41,183 nucleotides of DNA from Prochlorococcus sp. AG-402-L09 (GCA_003216715.1 QCIK01000011.1:1-41183); one strand, 5' to 3'. Numbered from the stretch's first letter, positions 9,896 through 21,024 are shown. The notes: generated by a model not told the origin, from the letters alone. Made by a program: numbers and translations.

Positions 9896-11041
9896 TTGGT
9901 TAGTTTCTTAATTCCCTTCGAATCAGCTTTAGGGGAAACACGCGTTTCAGCTACTCCAGAAACTGTTAGAAAGTTTTTGGACTTAGGCTGCAAAATATTT
10001 TTGGAAAAAGGTGCAGGAGAAGCTTCTGGTTTTCTTGATAATGCTTATGTGGATGCTGGAGCTGAATTAGTTGAAAAAGATAATAGTGAAGTAAAAAAAA
10101 TTGTTGATATTGTTCTGTGCGTTCAGCCTCCTGACGAGAAATTTCTCTCATGTTTAAAACCTGGCTCTTTCCTTATAGGCTTATTGGATCCTTATGGAAA
10201 TACATTATTAGCCGAAAAATTAAAATCGCAAAAAATTTCAGCAATATCTTTGGAGTTGCTTCCGAGAATTAGCAGAGCACAATCATCAGATGCATTGTCT
10301 TCTCAAGCAAATATAGCTGGATACAAATCTGTGCTTCTAGCTGCCAGTGCTCTTGATCGATATTTTCCAATGTTAATGACTGCTGCTGGTACTATTCAGC
10401 CTTCCAAAGTTGTTGTCTTAGGCGCTGGCGTTGCAGGATTGCAAGCTATTGCAACTGCAAAAAGGTTAGGTGCTGTTGTTTATGTGAGTGATATACGAGA
10501 GGCTGTAAAAGAGCAAGTTGAATCACTAGGAGCAAGATTTATCGAGCTTCCAAAGATTGATGAAACCCCATCAGAATCAGGTGGATATGCAAAACAAGTT
10601 TCCGATGAATTTCTTATCGCTCAGAGAAAAGGATTGGCAAAACAATTATCTGAAGCTGACGTAGCAATTTGTACTGCTCAGGTGCCTGGTAAAAAAGCCC
10701 CTAAACTCATTGATGAAAATATGTTGGATGATATGCGTCCTGGTTCGGTAGTGGTTGATCTTGCTGTTTTGAGTGGTGGTAATTGTGCATTTTCGAAACC
10801 AGGAGAAACTATTGTTAGAAAAGGGGTCAAGATTGTTGGTGCTTCTAATTTGCCTTGTTCAATACCAAATCATGCCAGCTCTTTATATTCAAGAAATTTA
10901 TTGTCTCTTCTTCAGCCAATGTTTAAAGAGGGTAAGTTTTTAATTGATAACGATGATGAGCTTATTGCTGGTTCTTTGATTAGTAAGGATGGAGTAATAC
11001 TCAAATCAGAGATTATTGAGAATGGAGGAACTAGGTCATGA
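9896..11041 (+). CDS. pntA: NAD(P) transhydrogenase subunit alpha part 1 (NAD-binding)
   Basis: This is the NAD(H)-binding domain of proton-translocating transhydrogenase. The N-terminus IPFESALGETRVSATPETV and the Rossmann motif VVVLGAGVAGLQAIATAKRLG with the acidic VSDIRE are diagnostic. The 381-residue length is normal for the split form in which PntA is divided into a soluble and a membrane gene. The only plausible start is TTG at 9896. A strong TAAGGAGG lies at 9873-9880, 15 nt away, a longer gap than usual. It overlaps pntA part 2 by ATGA. Confidence 0.95.
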   Translation: MVSFLIPFESALGETRVSATPETVRKFLDLGCKIFLEKGAGEASGFLDNAYVDAGAELVEKDNSEVKKIVDIVLCVQPPDEKFLSCLKPGSFLIGLLDPYGNTLLAEKLKSQKISAISLELLPRISRAQSSDALSSQANIAGYKSVLLAASALDRYFPMLMTAAGTIQPSKVVVLGAGVAGLQAIATAKRLGAVVYVSDIREAVKEQVESLGARFIELPKIDETPSESGGYAKQVSDEFLIAQRKGLAKQLSEADVAICTAQVPGKKAPKLIDENMLDDMRPGSVVVDLAVLSGGNCAFSKPGETIVRKGVKIVGASNLPCSIPNHASSLYSRNLLSLLQPMFKEGKFLIDNDDELIAGSLISKDGVILKSEIIENGGTRS

Positions 11042-11331
11042 GTTTTTTTAGTGAAGCTCTGTGGGTGCTTCTCCTTGGAAGCCTTTTGGGGTTGGAGCTT
11101 ATAGGTAAGGTCCCTCCAACTTTGCACACTCCACTAATGAGTGGGGCTAATGCAATTTCAGGCATCACGATGCTTGCAGCTTTAACATTAATAATAAAAT
11201 CGGGAGACAATTTACCTTTACTAATAATTGGATCAATATCTCTTGGGTTTGCTTTGTTTAATGTGATTGGCGGTTTCCTGGTTACGGACAGGATGCTTGC
11301 AATGTTTAGTCGTAAAAAAACTCGTAAATAG
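11038..11331 (+). CDS. pntA2: NAD(P) transhydrogenase subunit alpha part 2 (membrane)
   Basis: A 97-residue hydrophobic protein with three membrane segments and the family sequence IGKVPPTLHTPLMSGANAISG, in which the conserved proline and asparagine stretch lines up with the proton channel. It is the separate membrane part of PntA found in cyanobacteria. It overlaps the first alpha gene by 4 nt (ATGA) and precedes pntB by 11 nt, so the three are translated from one message. Confidence 0.94.
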   Translation: MSFFSEALWVLLLGSLLGLELIGKVPPTLHTPLMSGANAISGITMLAALTLIIKSGDNLPLLIIGSISLGFALFNVIGGFLVTDRMLAMFSRKKTRK

Positions 11332-11342
11332 GATTATCTCTT

Positions 11343-12785
11343 ATGACTTTTATTGCTCCTGTTAAATTTGCTATTGATCTACTGGCAGTTTTATTGCTTG
11401 CTTTAGGTATTAAAGGCCTTTCAAAAGTTAGATCAGCAAGAGAAGCAAATAGGCTTGCCGCCATTGCAATGATATTGGCTGCTTTTGGAGTGTTGCTTAA
11501 TTCTCAAGGGACCATAGGCATTTCTACTAGCTCTTGGATTTGGATAATTTGTGGAACTTTAATCGGGGGCTTTTTAGGCGCCTTAACTGCTAAAAGGGTT
11601 CCGATGACTGCGATGCCTGAGATAGTAGCTTTGTTTAACGGTTGTGGAGGGATGTCATCGCTATTGGTGGCACTTGGTGTAGCTTTGTTCCCGTCTGCAG
11701 ATAGCTCAGATGGTGTAGTCGGTGAACTTATTAGAAATTTCTCAATAGTCGTTTCACTCTTTGTTGGAGCCATTACATTCTCTGGATCGATTGTTGCAAT
11801 GGCCAAGCTTCAAGGTTGGCTATCTACACCTTCTTGGACCCAGAGTAAAGCTAGGCATTTCTTTAATATTCTTTGTGCTGTTATTGCTTTGATAGGTGGA
11901 ATCTACCTTTCAATCGATGGACAAAATGGTCTCTTTCTTATTGTAGTTGCTTCATCTTTGCTGGGTATTGGAGTGACTCTTCCTATTGGTGGAGCAGATA
12001 TGCCAGTAGTCATATCCTTGCTAAACAGCTACTCAGGAGTTGCAGCTGCAGCGGCTGGTTTTGTTGTTGGTAGCCAACTTTTGATTGTGGCTGGTGCAAT
12101 GGTTGGCGCTGCTGGATTGATACTTACACAAGTGATGTGCGATGGGATGAACAGATCTTTGGTTTCTGTATTATTTGGTGGCGCGCTTGGTGCTAGTTCA
12201 GCGGCCTCAGGAGGGGGAGGAGAATATACAAATATAACTAGTTGCAGCCCTGAAGAATGTGCACTCACCCTTGAGGCTGCCGAGAGGGTCGTGATAGTTC
12301 CAGGCTATGGCCTCGCGGTGGCTCAGGCTCAGCACACGCTAAGAGAGGTTACCAGGGTCTTAGAGAGCGCCGATATTGAAGTCACGTATGCTATACATCC
12401 AGTTGCAGGAAGGATGCCTGGGCATATGAATGTTCTCTTGGCTGAGGCAGATGTGCCATATGAGCAATTAAAAGAAATGGACGTTATTAATCCTGAATTT
12501 CCTGCTACTGATGTTGTACTCGTTCTTGGAGCGAATGATGTAGTTAACCCTCAGGCCAAAAATGATCAGACTTCACCTTTATATGGAATGCCAGTTTTAG
12601 ATGTTCAAGAAGCAAGAACCGTATTTGTTGTTAAGAGAGGAATGAGTGCTGGATATTCAGGGATAAAAAATGATCTTTTTGATTTGCAAAACACTTCCAT
12701 GGTCTTTGGAGATGCAAAAAAAATTCTTGGAGATCTTTTATTGGAATTAAAGGAGCTTGGAGTTGGGAGTAAAGGAAAAAACTAA
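11343..12785 (+). CDS. pntB: NAD(P) transhydrogenase subunit beta
   Basis: The 480-residue protein has about nine membrane segments, then the NADP-binding domain III from about residue 300, with VVIVPGYGLAVAQAQHTLRE, GRMPGHMNVLLAEADVPYE and VVLVLGANDVVNP as landmarks. With the two alpha genes it forms the pump that uses the proton gradient to make NADPH from NADH, which suits a phototroph. The YheT-like gene begins inside its last codons. Confidence 0.97.
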   Translation: MTFIAPVKFAIDLLAVLLLALGIKGLSKVRSAREANRLAAIAMILAAFGVLLNSQGTIGISTSSWIWIICGTLIGGFLGALTAKRVPMTAMPEIVALFNGCGGMSSLLVALGVALFPSADSSDGVVGELIRNFSIVVSLFVGAITFSGSIVAMAKLQGWLSTPSWTQSKARHFFNILCAVIALIGGIYLSIDGQNGLFLIVVASSLLGIGVTLPIGGADMPVVISLLNSYSGVAAAAAGFVVGSQLLIVAGAMVGAAGLILTQVMCDGMNRSLVSVLFGGALGASSAASGGGGEYTNITSCSPEECALTLEAAERVVIVPGYGLAVAQAQHTLREVTRVLESADIEVTYAIHPVAGRMPGHMNVLLAEADVPYEQLKEMDVINPEFPATDVVLVLGANDVVNPQAKNDQTSPLYGMPVLDVQEARTVFVVKRGMSAGYSGIKNDLFDLQNTSMVFGDAKKILGDLLLELKELGVGSKGKN

Positions 12786-13863
12786 CAGAGAAGATTTGCT
12801 TTCCGATTTAGGAATAAGCCCTTTTAAAGAGCGCATTCCATGGATTGGAGCTGATCTTCAGACACTAAGAGATACATTTGCATCTGATGAATTACCTGAT
12901 ATCAACTCATCAGAAATTCGTATAAAGGTTCCTCCTCTAAAAAGTAGAAAAACAGGCGGAGGCTATTTAGTTGCTTACTTGGATAAGCCATCAAGTTCAT
13001 CGAGTATCAATGGCTTAGTTCTACTTCTGCATGGACTTGGTGGTTCTACTCGTAGAAGGGGTTTGACCAGAATGGCAAGTGCTTTGGTGCAATCAAACTT
13101 CGCTGTTTTGAAGCTTAATCTGAGAGGGTCAGATCCTTGTAGGGAATTTGTTGATGGTACCTATGCTGCTGAATGCAACAGTGATTTGATTCCTGTCTTA
13201 AGGCGTGCAAGAGAGATTTCATATCAATTAACTGAAGACTATCAATCTTCAAAAAATATTCCTGTCTTTGGTGCTGGGATCTCTTTGGGTGGAACTATTC
13301 TTTTAAATGCTTGCATGTGTGATGAGTCATTATTAGATGGATTGGTATGCATAAGTAGTCCTTTGGATTTGAATGAATGTAGTTCTTCTATTGAAAGACC
13401 AAGAAATTTTATTTATCAAAAATGGTTGTTAAATCGTTTAATTAGGCAAACTTTAGAAGATCCTTTTGGGATAGAAGAATGGGAAAAGAATGCATTGTTA
13501 ATAAATAGGAAGGATAAAGAAAGAAAAATAAATGATATTAGATCTTTTGATAATTTGATAACTGCTCCAAGGTGGGGATATAAAGATGTTGGAGAATATT
13601 ATGCAAAAGCATCTCCTTTCTTCTCTCTCATAGAAAATAAAAAATCTCTTCCTAAAACATTATTTATTCAATCCAAAGATGATCCTTGGGTGCCTTTTTT
13701 AGCTGCTGAAAAACTAATGGAAAAAATGAAATTTTCTAATAATCAAATAACTAATAAATTTATTTTTACTGAGAAAGGTGGACACAATGGTTTTCATGGG
13801 GTTCAAGGTTGTTGGGGGGATCAAGTTGTTTCTAAATGGTTTTTATCTTTGAAAAATATTTAA
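12757..13863 (+). CDS. YheT-family alpha/beta hydrolase
   Basis: The 368-residue protein has LVLLLHGLGGSTRRRGLTRM and the following LKLNLRGSDP, the nucleophile elbow GAGISLGGTI, an acid in KDDPWVP and the histidine in GGHNGF. This is the layout of the YheT group (UPF0017), hydrolases with poorly known substrates, sometimes linked to lipid or ester metabolism. The TTG start at 12757 overlaps pntB by 29 nt; a later TTG is possible, so the first residues are uncertain. It is likely the last gene of the pnt transcript and ends 1 nt from dxr, which faces it. Confidence 0.88.
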   Translation: MELGVKEKTNREDLLSDLGISPFKERIPWIGADLQTLRDTFASDELPDINSSEIRIKVPPLKSRKTGGGYLVAYLDKPSSSSSINGLVLLLHGLGGSTRRRGLTRMASALVQSNFAVLKLNLRGSDPCREFVDGTYAAECNSDLIPVLRRAREISYQLTEDYQSSKNIPVFGAGISLGGTILLNACMCDESLLDGLVCISSPLDLNECSSSIERPRNFIYQKWLLNRLIRQTLEDPFGIEEWEKNALLINRKDKERKINDIRSFDNLITAPRWGYKDVGEYYAKASPFFSLIENKKSLPKTLFIQSKDDPWVPFLAAEKLMEKMKFSNNQITNKFIFTEKGGHNGFHGVQGCWGDQVVSKWFLSLKNI

Positions 13864-13864
13864 T

Positions 13865-15103
13865 CTAAAACTGTATTTTTGTAATATTTTTTTCTGAATA
13901 ATCTAAGACTTCTTCTCTGGCCCAACTGTCAATTTCAAGAATTTCACTGAGGCTTGGATTTAGATTTAGGTCGCATTTATGTTTCTCGCAAATCGCCTCA
14001 ATTACTTTTGGGATATCGATAAATTTAAATCTTTCTTCTAGAAAGAGTTCTACTGCTTTTTCATTAGCGGCATTAAGTACTGCTGGCATTGTGCCCCCTG
14101 ATTTTCCTGCGCTGTAAGCAAGCTCCATGCATGGATATTTTTTAGTATCTGGTTCCTTAAAAGTTAAATTGCCTATTTCAGTAAGTTTTAATCTTGGCCA
14201 TGGTGTCTTAAGCCGACCAGGCCAACTTAAGCAATACAAAATAGGGAGCTTCATATCTGGCCATCCCAATTGAGCTAAAACTGATGAATCATCCAATTCA
14301 ACCATCGAGTGAATGATGCTTTGTGGATGGATAATGATTTCGATTTGGTCATATAAAAGACCAAAAAGATAATGCGCTTCAATGACTTCGAGTCCCTTAT
14401 TCATAAGGGTTGCAGAATCTACAGTTATTTTCTTTCCCATGCTCCAATTAGGATGGCTAGTCGCATCCTTGACAGTTGCTTTAACTAAATCTTCTGCTTT
14501 CCAATCTCTAAAGGCTCCCCCAGATGCAGTTAATTGTATGGATTTAAATCCTGGAGTAGGCACTCCAGTTGAGAGCCTTGCATTTTCAGCCCATGGTGTT
14601 CCCTGGAGACATTGAAATATCGCTGAGTGTTCAGAATCCGCAGGCAAGAGCCTACTTCCACTTTTTTTTAAAGCAGGAATAACAACTGGTCCTGCTGCAA
14701 TCAAAGTTTCTTTATTTGCTAGGGCTAGGTCCTTTCCTGCTTCAATAGCTGCAAGTGTTGGTAGAAGGCCAGCACAGCCAACTATTCCAGTTACAACAAG
14801 ATCTGCACTTGCCCAAGCTGCTGCAGTATTGAGTCCTTCGGCTCCCGCCATCAATAAGGGCTTCTTAAATGTTTTTGAATCTTCATTGAGACTATTTATT
14901 CGCCTAGACAGTTCTGGCAAAAGAGATTCATCGGCGAGTGAAACGACTTCAGGTTGATGAGTTTTAATTTGTTTGATTACTAAATCAATATTCTTTCCTG
15001 CTGTTAGTGCAACAATTTTGAATTGATCAGGAAACTCTTCTGCAATTTGAAGGGTTTGAGTTCCAATAGATCCTGTTGAGCCTAAAACGCTTATGGCTTT
15101 CAC
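13865..15103 (-). CDS. dxr: 1-deoxy-D-xylulose 5-phosphate reductoisomerase
   Basis: Dxr makes MEP from DXP, the second step of the plastid-type isoprenoid pathway that feeds carotenoids, phytol and quinones. Visible motifs are the NADPH site [25 protein letters not shown], the metal site [20 protein letters not shown], and the stretch [20 protein letters not shown]. The 412-residue length is close to the usual ~400. The start is GTG at 15103, which puts the nucleotide-binding strand at residue 4 as in homologues. Confidence 0.97.
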   Translation of the reverse strand: MKAISVLGSTGSIGTQTLQIAEEFPDQFKIVALTAGKNIDLVIKQIKTHQPEVVSLADESLLPELSRRINSLNEDSKTFKKPLLMAGAEGLNTAAAWASADLVVTGIVGCAGLLPTLAAIEAGKDLALANKETLIAAGPVVIPALKKSGSRLLPADSEHSAIFQCLQGTPWAENARLSTGVPTPGFKSIQLTASGGAFRDWKAEDLVKATVKDATSHPNWSMGKKITVDSATLMNKGLEVIEAHYLFGLLYDQIEIIIHPQSIIHSMVELDDSSVLAQLGWPDMKLPILYCLSWPGRLKTPWPRLKLTEIGNLTFKEPDTKKYPCMELAYSAGKSGGTMPAVLNAANEKAVELFLEERFKFIDIPKVIEAICEKHKCDLNLNPSLSEILEIDSWAREEVLDYSEKNITKIQF

Positions 15104-15195
15104 ATTGTGAAGTCAAGTATGACCAGTCTCCCATTTAAAGGTATAACCCAGTTATATATTTACCAGTTTCTTCTGGATTTTAATAGAGATTTATT

Positions 15196-16521
15196 ATGCA
15201 AGAAAGGGAACAATGGAGATCAGGACTGGGATTCGCACTCGCCGCGGCAGGTAGTGCCGTAGGCCTTGGAAATCTTTGGGGCTTTGCTTATAGGTCATCT
15301 CAAGGCGGTGGACTTGCTTTTCTAATCCTTTATGTATTGGTTGTTTTAGTTGTTTGCCTACCTGTCTTGGTTGCAGAGATGGTCTTGGGGAGAAGCACTG
15401 CAAGTAGTCCTTTTCTTGCTCCAATCAAAGCTGCTGGAGAGAATTGGAAGCCTCTAGGTTGGTTATTTGCAATAGCTTCTTGTGGAATTCTTTCTTATTA
15501 CGCAGTGATAATGGGATGGACAATTGATACTTTCTTCCATTCTTTATTTATTGGTCTCCCCTCAGATATGACTGCGGCGGGAGAATTTTTTGGTAAAATT
15601 AGCAGTGGTAGTAGTGTATTTGTAGGTCAAATAATTAGCTTATTATTAACTGCTTTTGTTGTTGTTGCAGGCGTTCGTGGAGGTATAGAAAAATTAACAA
15701 AATGGGCAATGCCATTTTTATTTGGACTCCTTTTGTTGTTAGCTATATGGGCTGCAACTTTATCTGGGGCATGGGAAGGATATACATCATTTTTACTTAA
15801 ATGGGATTCATCTCAACTTTTTGACAAAAACACAATAAGTAATGCATTTAAACAAGCTTTCTTTTCTTTAAGTTTGGGTATTGGAATTATGGTTGCCTAT
15901 TCTTCATATTTAAACCGTAAAAATCATCTTCCTAAAGAAGCTTTGAGAGTTGCAACTTTGGATACTGCTGTGGGTTTACTTGCCGGGCTGATTACATTCC
16001 CAGTTGTTATGAGTTTTGGTTTGAAAGATGTTATCAGTGAATCAACTGTTGGGACTTTATTTATTGCTCTTCCAACTGGATTTGCAAATCTTGGATTGTT
16101 TGGAAGATTGATTGCTGCTGTTTTCTTCGGATTGGCCTTTATAGCTGCTATTACTTCTTCTGTTTCATTAATGGAAGTACCAGTATCTTCTTTGATGGAC
16201 AGGCTGAATTGGAGTAGAAAGAAGGCCGTTTGGACTTCAACATTATTGATCTTCTTGATTGGGATACCCTCTGCTATCTCTACAGACTTTTTAGGCAAGT
16301 CCGATGCTATCTGTAATACACTCTTGATATTGGGCGGTCTTCTAATTTCAATTCTTTTGGGTTGGATTGTTCCAAATCGTTATGATGAGGATCTTGCAAA
16401 TTCTAATGCTAATTTAAGAGTTAGAAGGTATCTAAAGTTTATGCTGCGCTGGGTTTCTCCACCAGTTATTGCTATAGGACTTTATTTAACAGTCTTATCT
16501 TCAATAGAAACATTTGCTTAA
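15196..16521 (+). CDS. Neurotransmitter:sodium symporter (SNF) family transporter
   Basis: A 441-residue protein with about eleven or twelve membrane segments. The first helix, SGLGFALAAAGSAVGLGNLWGF, is the sodium and substrate site of the LeuT fold; most relatives have NLWRFPY, here NLWGFAY. Bacterial members take up amino acids or related small molecules with sodium, fitting a marine cell. The substrate cannot be read from sequence. ATG at 15196 is directly before the first helix. It converges on cysS with a 2-nt gap. Confidence 0.93.
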   Translation: MQEREQWRSGLGFALAAAGSAVGLGNLWGFAYRSSQGGGLAFLILYVLVVLVVCLPVLVAEMVLGRSTASSPFLAPIKAAGENWKPLGWLFAIASCGILSYYAVIMGWTIDTFFHSLFIGLPSDMTAAGEFFGKISSGSSVFVGQIISLLLTAFVVVAGVRGGIEKLTKWAMPFLFGLLLLLAIWAATLSGAWEGYTSFLLKWDSSQLFDKNTISNAFKQAFFSLSLGIGIMVAYSSYLNRKNHLPKEALRVATLDTAVGLLAGLITFPVVMSFGLKDVISESTVGTLFIALPTGFANLGLFGRLIAAVFFGLAFIAAITSSVSLMEVPVSSLMDRLNWSRKKAVWTSTLLIFLIGIPSAISTDFLGKSDAICNTLLILGGLLISILLGWIVPNRYDEDLANSNANLRVRRYLKFMLRWVSPPVIAIGLYLTVLSSIETFA

Positions 16522-16523
16522 TC

Positions 16524-18020
16524 TCAAAGTTGTTTCCATTCAGTAACCCCTTTAGGTTTATCAATTAAATCAATTCCAATATTTTTCAAATCAGCTCTTA
16601 TTTTATCAGCAAGTAAAAAGTCTTTATTTGCTTTTGCTAAGGATCTATTCTTTATAAGTTCTTCAATCTTATTAGTGTCAAGCTCAGTAATATTTTTTTG
16701 TTTTTCTTGACTTAAATTTGCTTTTAATCCCAGAACTCCTGCTAACTCAGAGAGTAGTACCCATTTATTAAAAGCTTGATTTAAAATATCTTCGTCAACC
16801 TCATTTATATTTTTTTCTTGTAATAGATTTAGGCACTTTCTAATAGGTTGAGACAATTCAAAAAGTATAGATAAAGCTCCAGATGTATTTAGGTCGTCAT
16901 CCATATAGTTTTCAAAGTCTGATAATAATTTAAATGAGTCTTTATCAAGTTTAATGTTGGCAGATCTTTTTATCGGTTTATCTGTGTTGATTTCGTTTTT
17001 AGCTTGATCTTTGATTTTATAAATATAACCAAAAGACAGGCAATTATTTAATCTTTCCCACCCTTTTGAAGCAGCTTTTAGCGCTTCTTCAGTGAAATCT
17101 AGGGGCTTTCGATAATTAGTTAGTAAAACAAAAAATCTCAAAGTCATAGGTGATATACCTTCATCTAATAAAGACCTAATGGTTGTAAAATTCCCTAGTG
17201 ATTTACTCATCTTTTCACCCCTCACATTAACCATTCCATTGTGAAGCCAGTATTTTGCTAACTCTTTCCCATTACAGGCTTCAGATTGAGCTATTTCATT
17301 CTCATGATGGGGAAATATCAGGTCTGATCCACCAAGGTGAATATCAATACTTTCTCCTAGTTCTTGTTTAACCATTGCTGAACACTCAATATGCCAACCT
17401 GGTCTGCCATTTCCCCAAGGCGAAGAGTAACTAACCTCACCTGATTTCGACTTTTTCCAGAGAGCAAAATCAAGCGAGTTATTTTTAGTTTCTTTTGGAT
17501 TTGTTTTTAATCGCCCTGCTGCATTATCTATCTGATTCTCAATTTCTCTTCCACTAAGTTTCCCATAATTTTTATGTTTATCCACTGAAAAATAAACATC
17601 ACCATTTGATGAGTAAGCTACTTTTTTTTGTTCTAATTCTTCTATGAAATTAATAATTTGATGGAGGCATTTTGTTGCTCTTGGCATGCTACTTGGTCTA
17701 AGAATGGAAAGAGTATCCATATCTTTGTGAAATTCATCAATATTTCTTTCACTTAATTCATCAGTAGAACATCCTTCTTTATTTGCTCGATTAATAATTT
17801 TGTCATCAATATCAGTGAAGTTTTGTACAAATTTAACTTCAAATCCTTTCCAAATTAAAAACCGTCTTAATACATCCCAATTAAGATAACTTCTTGCATG
17901 ACCAAGATGACAAAGATCATAAACAGTTACACCACAACAATATATTTTAACTTGATTAGGATTTATAGAAATAAAATCCTCTTTCTTTTTGGATAAGGTG
18001 TTTGTGAATTTTAGGGACAA
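16524..18020 (-). CDS. cysS: Cysteinyl-tRNA synthetase
   Basis: A class I synthetase of 498 residues. The HIGH motif appears as HLGH in [15 protein letters not shown], and KMSKS is intact in [11 protein letters not shown]. The zinc ligands are the first Cys of YCCG-type near the start, the Cys in HIECSAM, and HHENE. The anticodon domain follows and ends in [18 protein letters not shown], typical of the family. The start is TTG at 18020; no in-frame ATG is better, and the N-terminus then matches homologues (M-x-L-x-x-x-N-T-L). It is 43 nt after polA, probably in one operon with it. Confidence 0.96.
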   Translation of the reverse strand: MSLKFTNTLSKKKEDFISINPNQVKIYCCGVTVYDLCHLGHARSYLNWDVLRRFLIWKGFEVKFVQNFTDIDDKIINRANKEGCSTDELSERNIDEFHKDMDTLSILRPSSMPRATKCLHQIINFIEELEQKKVAYSSNGDVYFSVDKHKNYGKLSGREIENQIDNAAGRLKTNPKETKNNSLDFALWKKSKSGEVSYSSPWGNGRPGWHIECSAMVKQELGESIDIHLGGSDLIFPHHENEIAQSEACNGKELAKYWLHNGMVNVRGEKMSKSLGNFTTIRSLLDEGISPMTLRFFVLLTNYRKPLDFTEEALKAASKGWERLNNCLSFGYIYKIKDQAKNEINTDKPIKRSANIKLDKDSFKLLSDFENYMDDDLNTSGALSILFELSQPIRKCLNLLQEKNINEVDEDILNQAFNKWVLLSELAGVLGLKANLSQEKQKNITELDTNKIEELIKNRSLAKANKDFLLADKIRADLKNIGIDLIDKPKGVTEWKQL

Positions 18021-18063
18021 TTTCTTAGATAAAAATGTGAGAAATTATTGAATTTGTCAGCAA

Positions 18064-21024
18064 CTATTTTGCCTCCATCCAATTTACTCCAATGCCAGTT
18101 TCAACTATAAGCGGAACACTAAGTTTTACAGCGTTTTCCATAGTGTTTTGTACAAGGAGTTTTGTTTCCTCCAAATCTTTGGGATCAACTTCTAGCACGA
18201 GTTCATCATGCACTTGAAGTAGAATTTTCGCTGCCAATCCAGTCTTTCTTAAAGCTGAATGCAATTGAATCATTGCTAGCTTAATTATGTCTGCACTTGA
18301 ACCTTGAATAGGTGCGTTTGCTGCGGCTCTTAATTGTTGTGCTTCCATCCCTGCTCTTCTGGCCGTTGTTAAATCAATTTCATTTGGTGGAGTTCCCAGA
18401 AGTCTACCAAGCCCATTTTTATTGAAATGAAAATATCGTCTTCTCCCTAGCAATGTTTCAACAAAACCTTGGCTTAGAGCAAGTCTTTCTTGATATTCTA
18501 AAAATTTAAAAACGGCTGGATAACGTTCTTTGAATTTACTTAAAAAATATTTTGCTTCTATTAATGAAACGCCCGTTGATCTTGCAAACCTTTGAGCCCC
18601 CATACCATAAATAACCCCGAAATTTATTGTTTTTCCTATTCTTCTTTCATCGGCGTCAATGGCATCTTTTTCAAATAAAATTTTTGCTGTTAAAGAGTGG
18701 ACATCTTCATTTTTTAAATAAGCATTTTTTAGTACCTCTTCACCAGAAAGATGTGTGAGTATACGAAGTTCAATTTGTGAATAGTCTGCGCTTAGAAGTT
18801 TCCAATCTTTTTGCGGAAGAAAAGCTTTTCTTATTCGTCTACTAAATTCAGTTCTGACAGGGATATTTTGGAGATTTGGATTGCTGCTACTTAATCTTCC
18901 AGTAGCGGTTACGGCTTGATTGAAATCTGTATGTACTCTTCCCGTTTCTTTTTCAATAAGCTGAGGCAAAGCATCTACATAAGTATTAAGCAACTTGCTT
19001 ATAGTGCGATGTTCAATGATCATTTTTACTATTGGATGGTCTAATTCCAGCTTTTCCAATACACCTGCATCTGTACTCCATCCTGTTTTTGTTTTTCTTG
19101 ATTTTTTCCTATCTAAATCAAGTTTCTCAAAAAGTAATTCACCTAATTGCTTGGGTGATGAAAGGTTAAACTCACTTCCTGCAATCTTATAGACTTCTTC
19201 CTCGATAGTATTTAATGTTTTTGTTAACTCTAAAGATAAATCTTTTAGATAAGGTGTATCAATAATGATTCCTGTGGATTCGATTTCCGCTAAAACCTGT
19301 TCAAGTGGTTGTTCAACTTCTGTGAGTAGGTTTATTAATTTTGTACTTGTTTCTTTTAATCTATTAATATAAATAATTGCTAATTTTCTTGTTAAATAAA
19401 CGTCCATCCCGCAGTACATACTCGCAGACTTGATGTCCACATAAGAGAAGTCTTCTCCTTTTTTGACAACATCAGAAAAACTTTTGGGCTTGAATCCAAA
19501 TTCTCTATAAGCAATTTCATCTAAACTATGTTTTAGAGTTGCATCACATATATAATCTGCAAGTAAAGTATCAATTACAACGCCATTTAATATAATTCCA
19601 TGTCTTAACAAAATCAGTCTGTCGTATTTTGCATTCTGTAGGGTTTTTGGATTTTCTTTGCTAGAGAACCAACCTTGAAGTGCAAAAATAACTTCTTCAA
19701 TCTTTAATTGATTTATATGATTAACTTCTATTAAATTGGCTTCTTTATTTTGATGTCCTATTGGTATATAAACTATATCTTTTAATGATTCACCAAAACA
19801 AAATCCTAAGCCAACAAGTTCAGCTCTAAAAGGATTCAAATTGGTTGTTTCGGTATCAATAGCTATTGGTTTCTTCGGATCAGTATGTTCCATTATTTGT
19901 GCAACAAAATTATTAAGTTCTTCCAAATTGTCTATAATCTTAGGCTCTACATGAGGAATCTCTTTTATTTTATTAAGCCTATTTAGTTCAATATTCTCGC
20001 TCTTATTACTAACGACCTTACTGTCTTTTGATAAGCGATTATTGTCTTGTTCTGAGAATCCTTCTTTAGAAAATAGAGCTTTAAAAGTTGAAACTTGTTT
20101 TAATAAACTATGTAACTCAAGTTTTTCAAGGCTTTCAGTTAGTTTTGATTCGTTAATACCTTCTAAGTTATGTTTTATTTTTGGACTTATAGGAATTTTA
20201 ATTAATATTTCTGCAAGTTTTCTTGAGAGATATGCATTATCTTTGTCTGCTTTTAGCTTTAATCTTACGGCTCCTTTTATAGCGCCTCGTTTAGCTTTTT
20301 CGCCTTCATTCTCTAGCTCTTGCAGTGATTTATAAACTCCATCAAGATCATTGTTTTCGTTTAAAAGATTTATAGCCGTTTTTGGACCAACTCCTTTGAC
20401 ACCTGGAATATTATCTGAGCTATCACCAGTTAAAGCTTTCAGATCAATAACCTTGTTTGGGTTGACTCCAAGTTTCTCCCTTACGCCCTCTTCATTAATA
20501 AGTTTAGGATTTCCGCTTTTTGCGTAGGGACCTCCTCCCATGTACAAGACTGCTATATCTCTTGCATCATCTACTAATTGGAATAAGTCTCTATCTCCAG
20601 AAAGTATTCTTACAATCCACCCTTTTTCAGCGGCATCATTAGCAAGTGTCCCTAAGACATCATCCGCCTCATATCCTGGAGCTTTGCAGATGGAGAGATT
20701 GAGACTTCCTTTGAGAATCTCTTCAAGTTGATCTAAATCTTGAAAAAATATATCTGGTGCTACATCTCGATTGGCTTTGTAGTTTGGATCTTCCTTGTGG
20801 CGAAATGTTGGCTCAGCGGTATCAAAAGCAATTGTTATTCCTTTAGGTTCTATAGATTTGCAATTATCTAAAAGGCTTTTTAGAAAACCATAGGTAACAC
20901 TTGTAGGGAACCCATCTTTTGTCGTAAGACCTCCTTCCCCTCCCTTGCTAAAAGCGTAGAAACTTCTAAACGCTAACGAATGTCCATCAATTAATAATAA
21001 AGTTGGTTTTTTTATTTCTTTCAT
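18064..21024 (-). CDS. polA: DNA polymerase I
   Basis: The 986-residue enzyme has three domains. Residues 1-300 are the 5'-3' exonuclease (LLIDGHSLAFRSFYAF, PGYEADDVLG, LTGDSSDNIPGVKGVGPKTA). About 385-560 is the proofreading domain with its acidic motifs intact: IAIDTETTNLNP, NAKYDRLIL and YCGMDV. From about 600 is the polymerase with motif A (SADYSQIELRILTHL), motif B (RRIGKTINFGVIYGMG) and motif C (QVHDELVLEV). It fills gaps in repair and removes RNA primers. It lies 24 nt after the membrane-fusion gene and 43 nt before cysS. Confidence 0.97.
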   Translation of the reverse strand: MKEIKKPTLLLIDGHSLAFRSFYAFSKGGEGGLTTKDGFPTSVTYGFLKSLLDNCKSIEPKGITIAFDTAEPTFRHKEDPNYKANRDVAPDIFFQDLDQLEEILKGSLNLSICKAPGYEADDVLGTLANDAAEKGWIVRILSGDRDLFQLVDDARDIAVLYMGGGPYAKSGNPKLINEEGVREKLGVNPNKVIDLKALTGDSSDNIPGVKGVGPKTAINLLNENNDLDGVYKSLQELENEGEKAKRGAIKGAVRLKLKADKDNAYLSRKLAEILIKIPISPKIKHNLEGINESKLTESLEKLELHSLLKQVSTFKALFSKEGFSEQDNNRLSKDSKVVSNKSENIELNRLNKIKEIPHVEPKIIDNLEELNNFVAQIMEHTDPKKPIAIDTETTNLNPFRAELVGLGFCFGESLKDIVYIPIGHQNKEANLIEVNHINQLKIEEVIFALQGWFSSKENPKTLQNAKYDRLILLRHGIILNGVVIDTLLADYICDATLKHSLDEIAYREFGFKPKSFSDVVKKGEDFSYVDIKSASMYCGMDVYLTRKLAIIYINRLKETSTKLINLLTEVEQPLEQVLAEIESTGIIIDTPYLKDLSLELTKTLNTIEEEVYKIAGSEFNLSSPKQLGELLFEKLDLDRKKSRKTKTGWSTDAGVLEKLELDHPIVKMIIEHRTISKLLNTYVDALPQLIEKETGRVHTDFNQAVTATGRLSSSNPNLQNIPVRTEFSRRIRKAFLPQKDWKLLSADYSQIELRILTHLSGEEVLKNAYLKNEDVHSLTAKILFEKDAIDADERRIGKTINFGVIYGMGAQRFARSTGVSLIEAKYFLSKFKERYPAVFKFLEYQERLALSQGFVETLLGRRRYFHFNKNGLGRLLGTPPNEIDLTTARRAGMEAQQLRAAANAPIQGSSADIIKLAMIQLHSALRKTGLAAKILLQVHDELVLEVDPKDLEETKLLVQNTMENAVKLSVPLIVETGIGVNWMEAK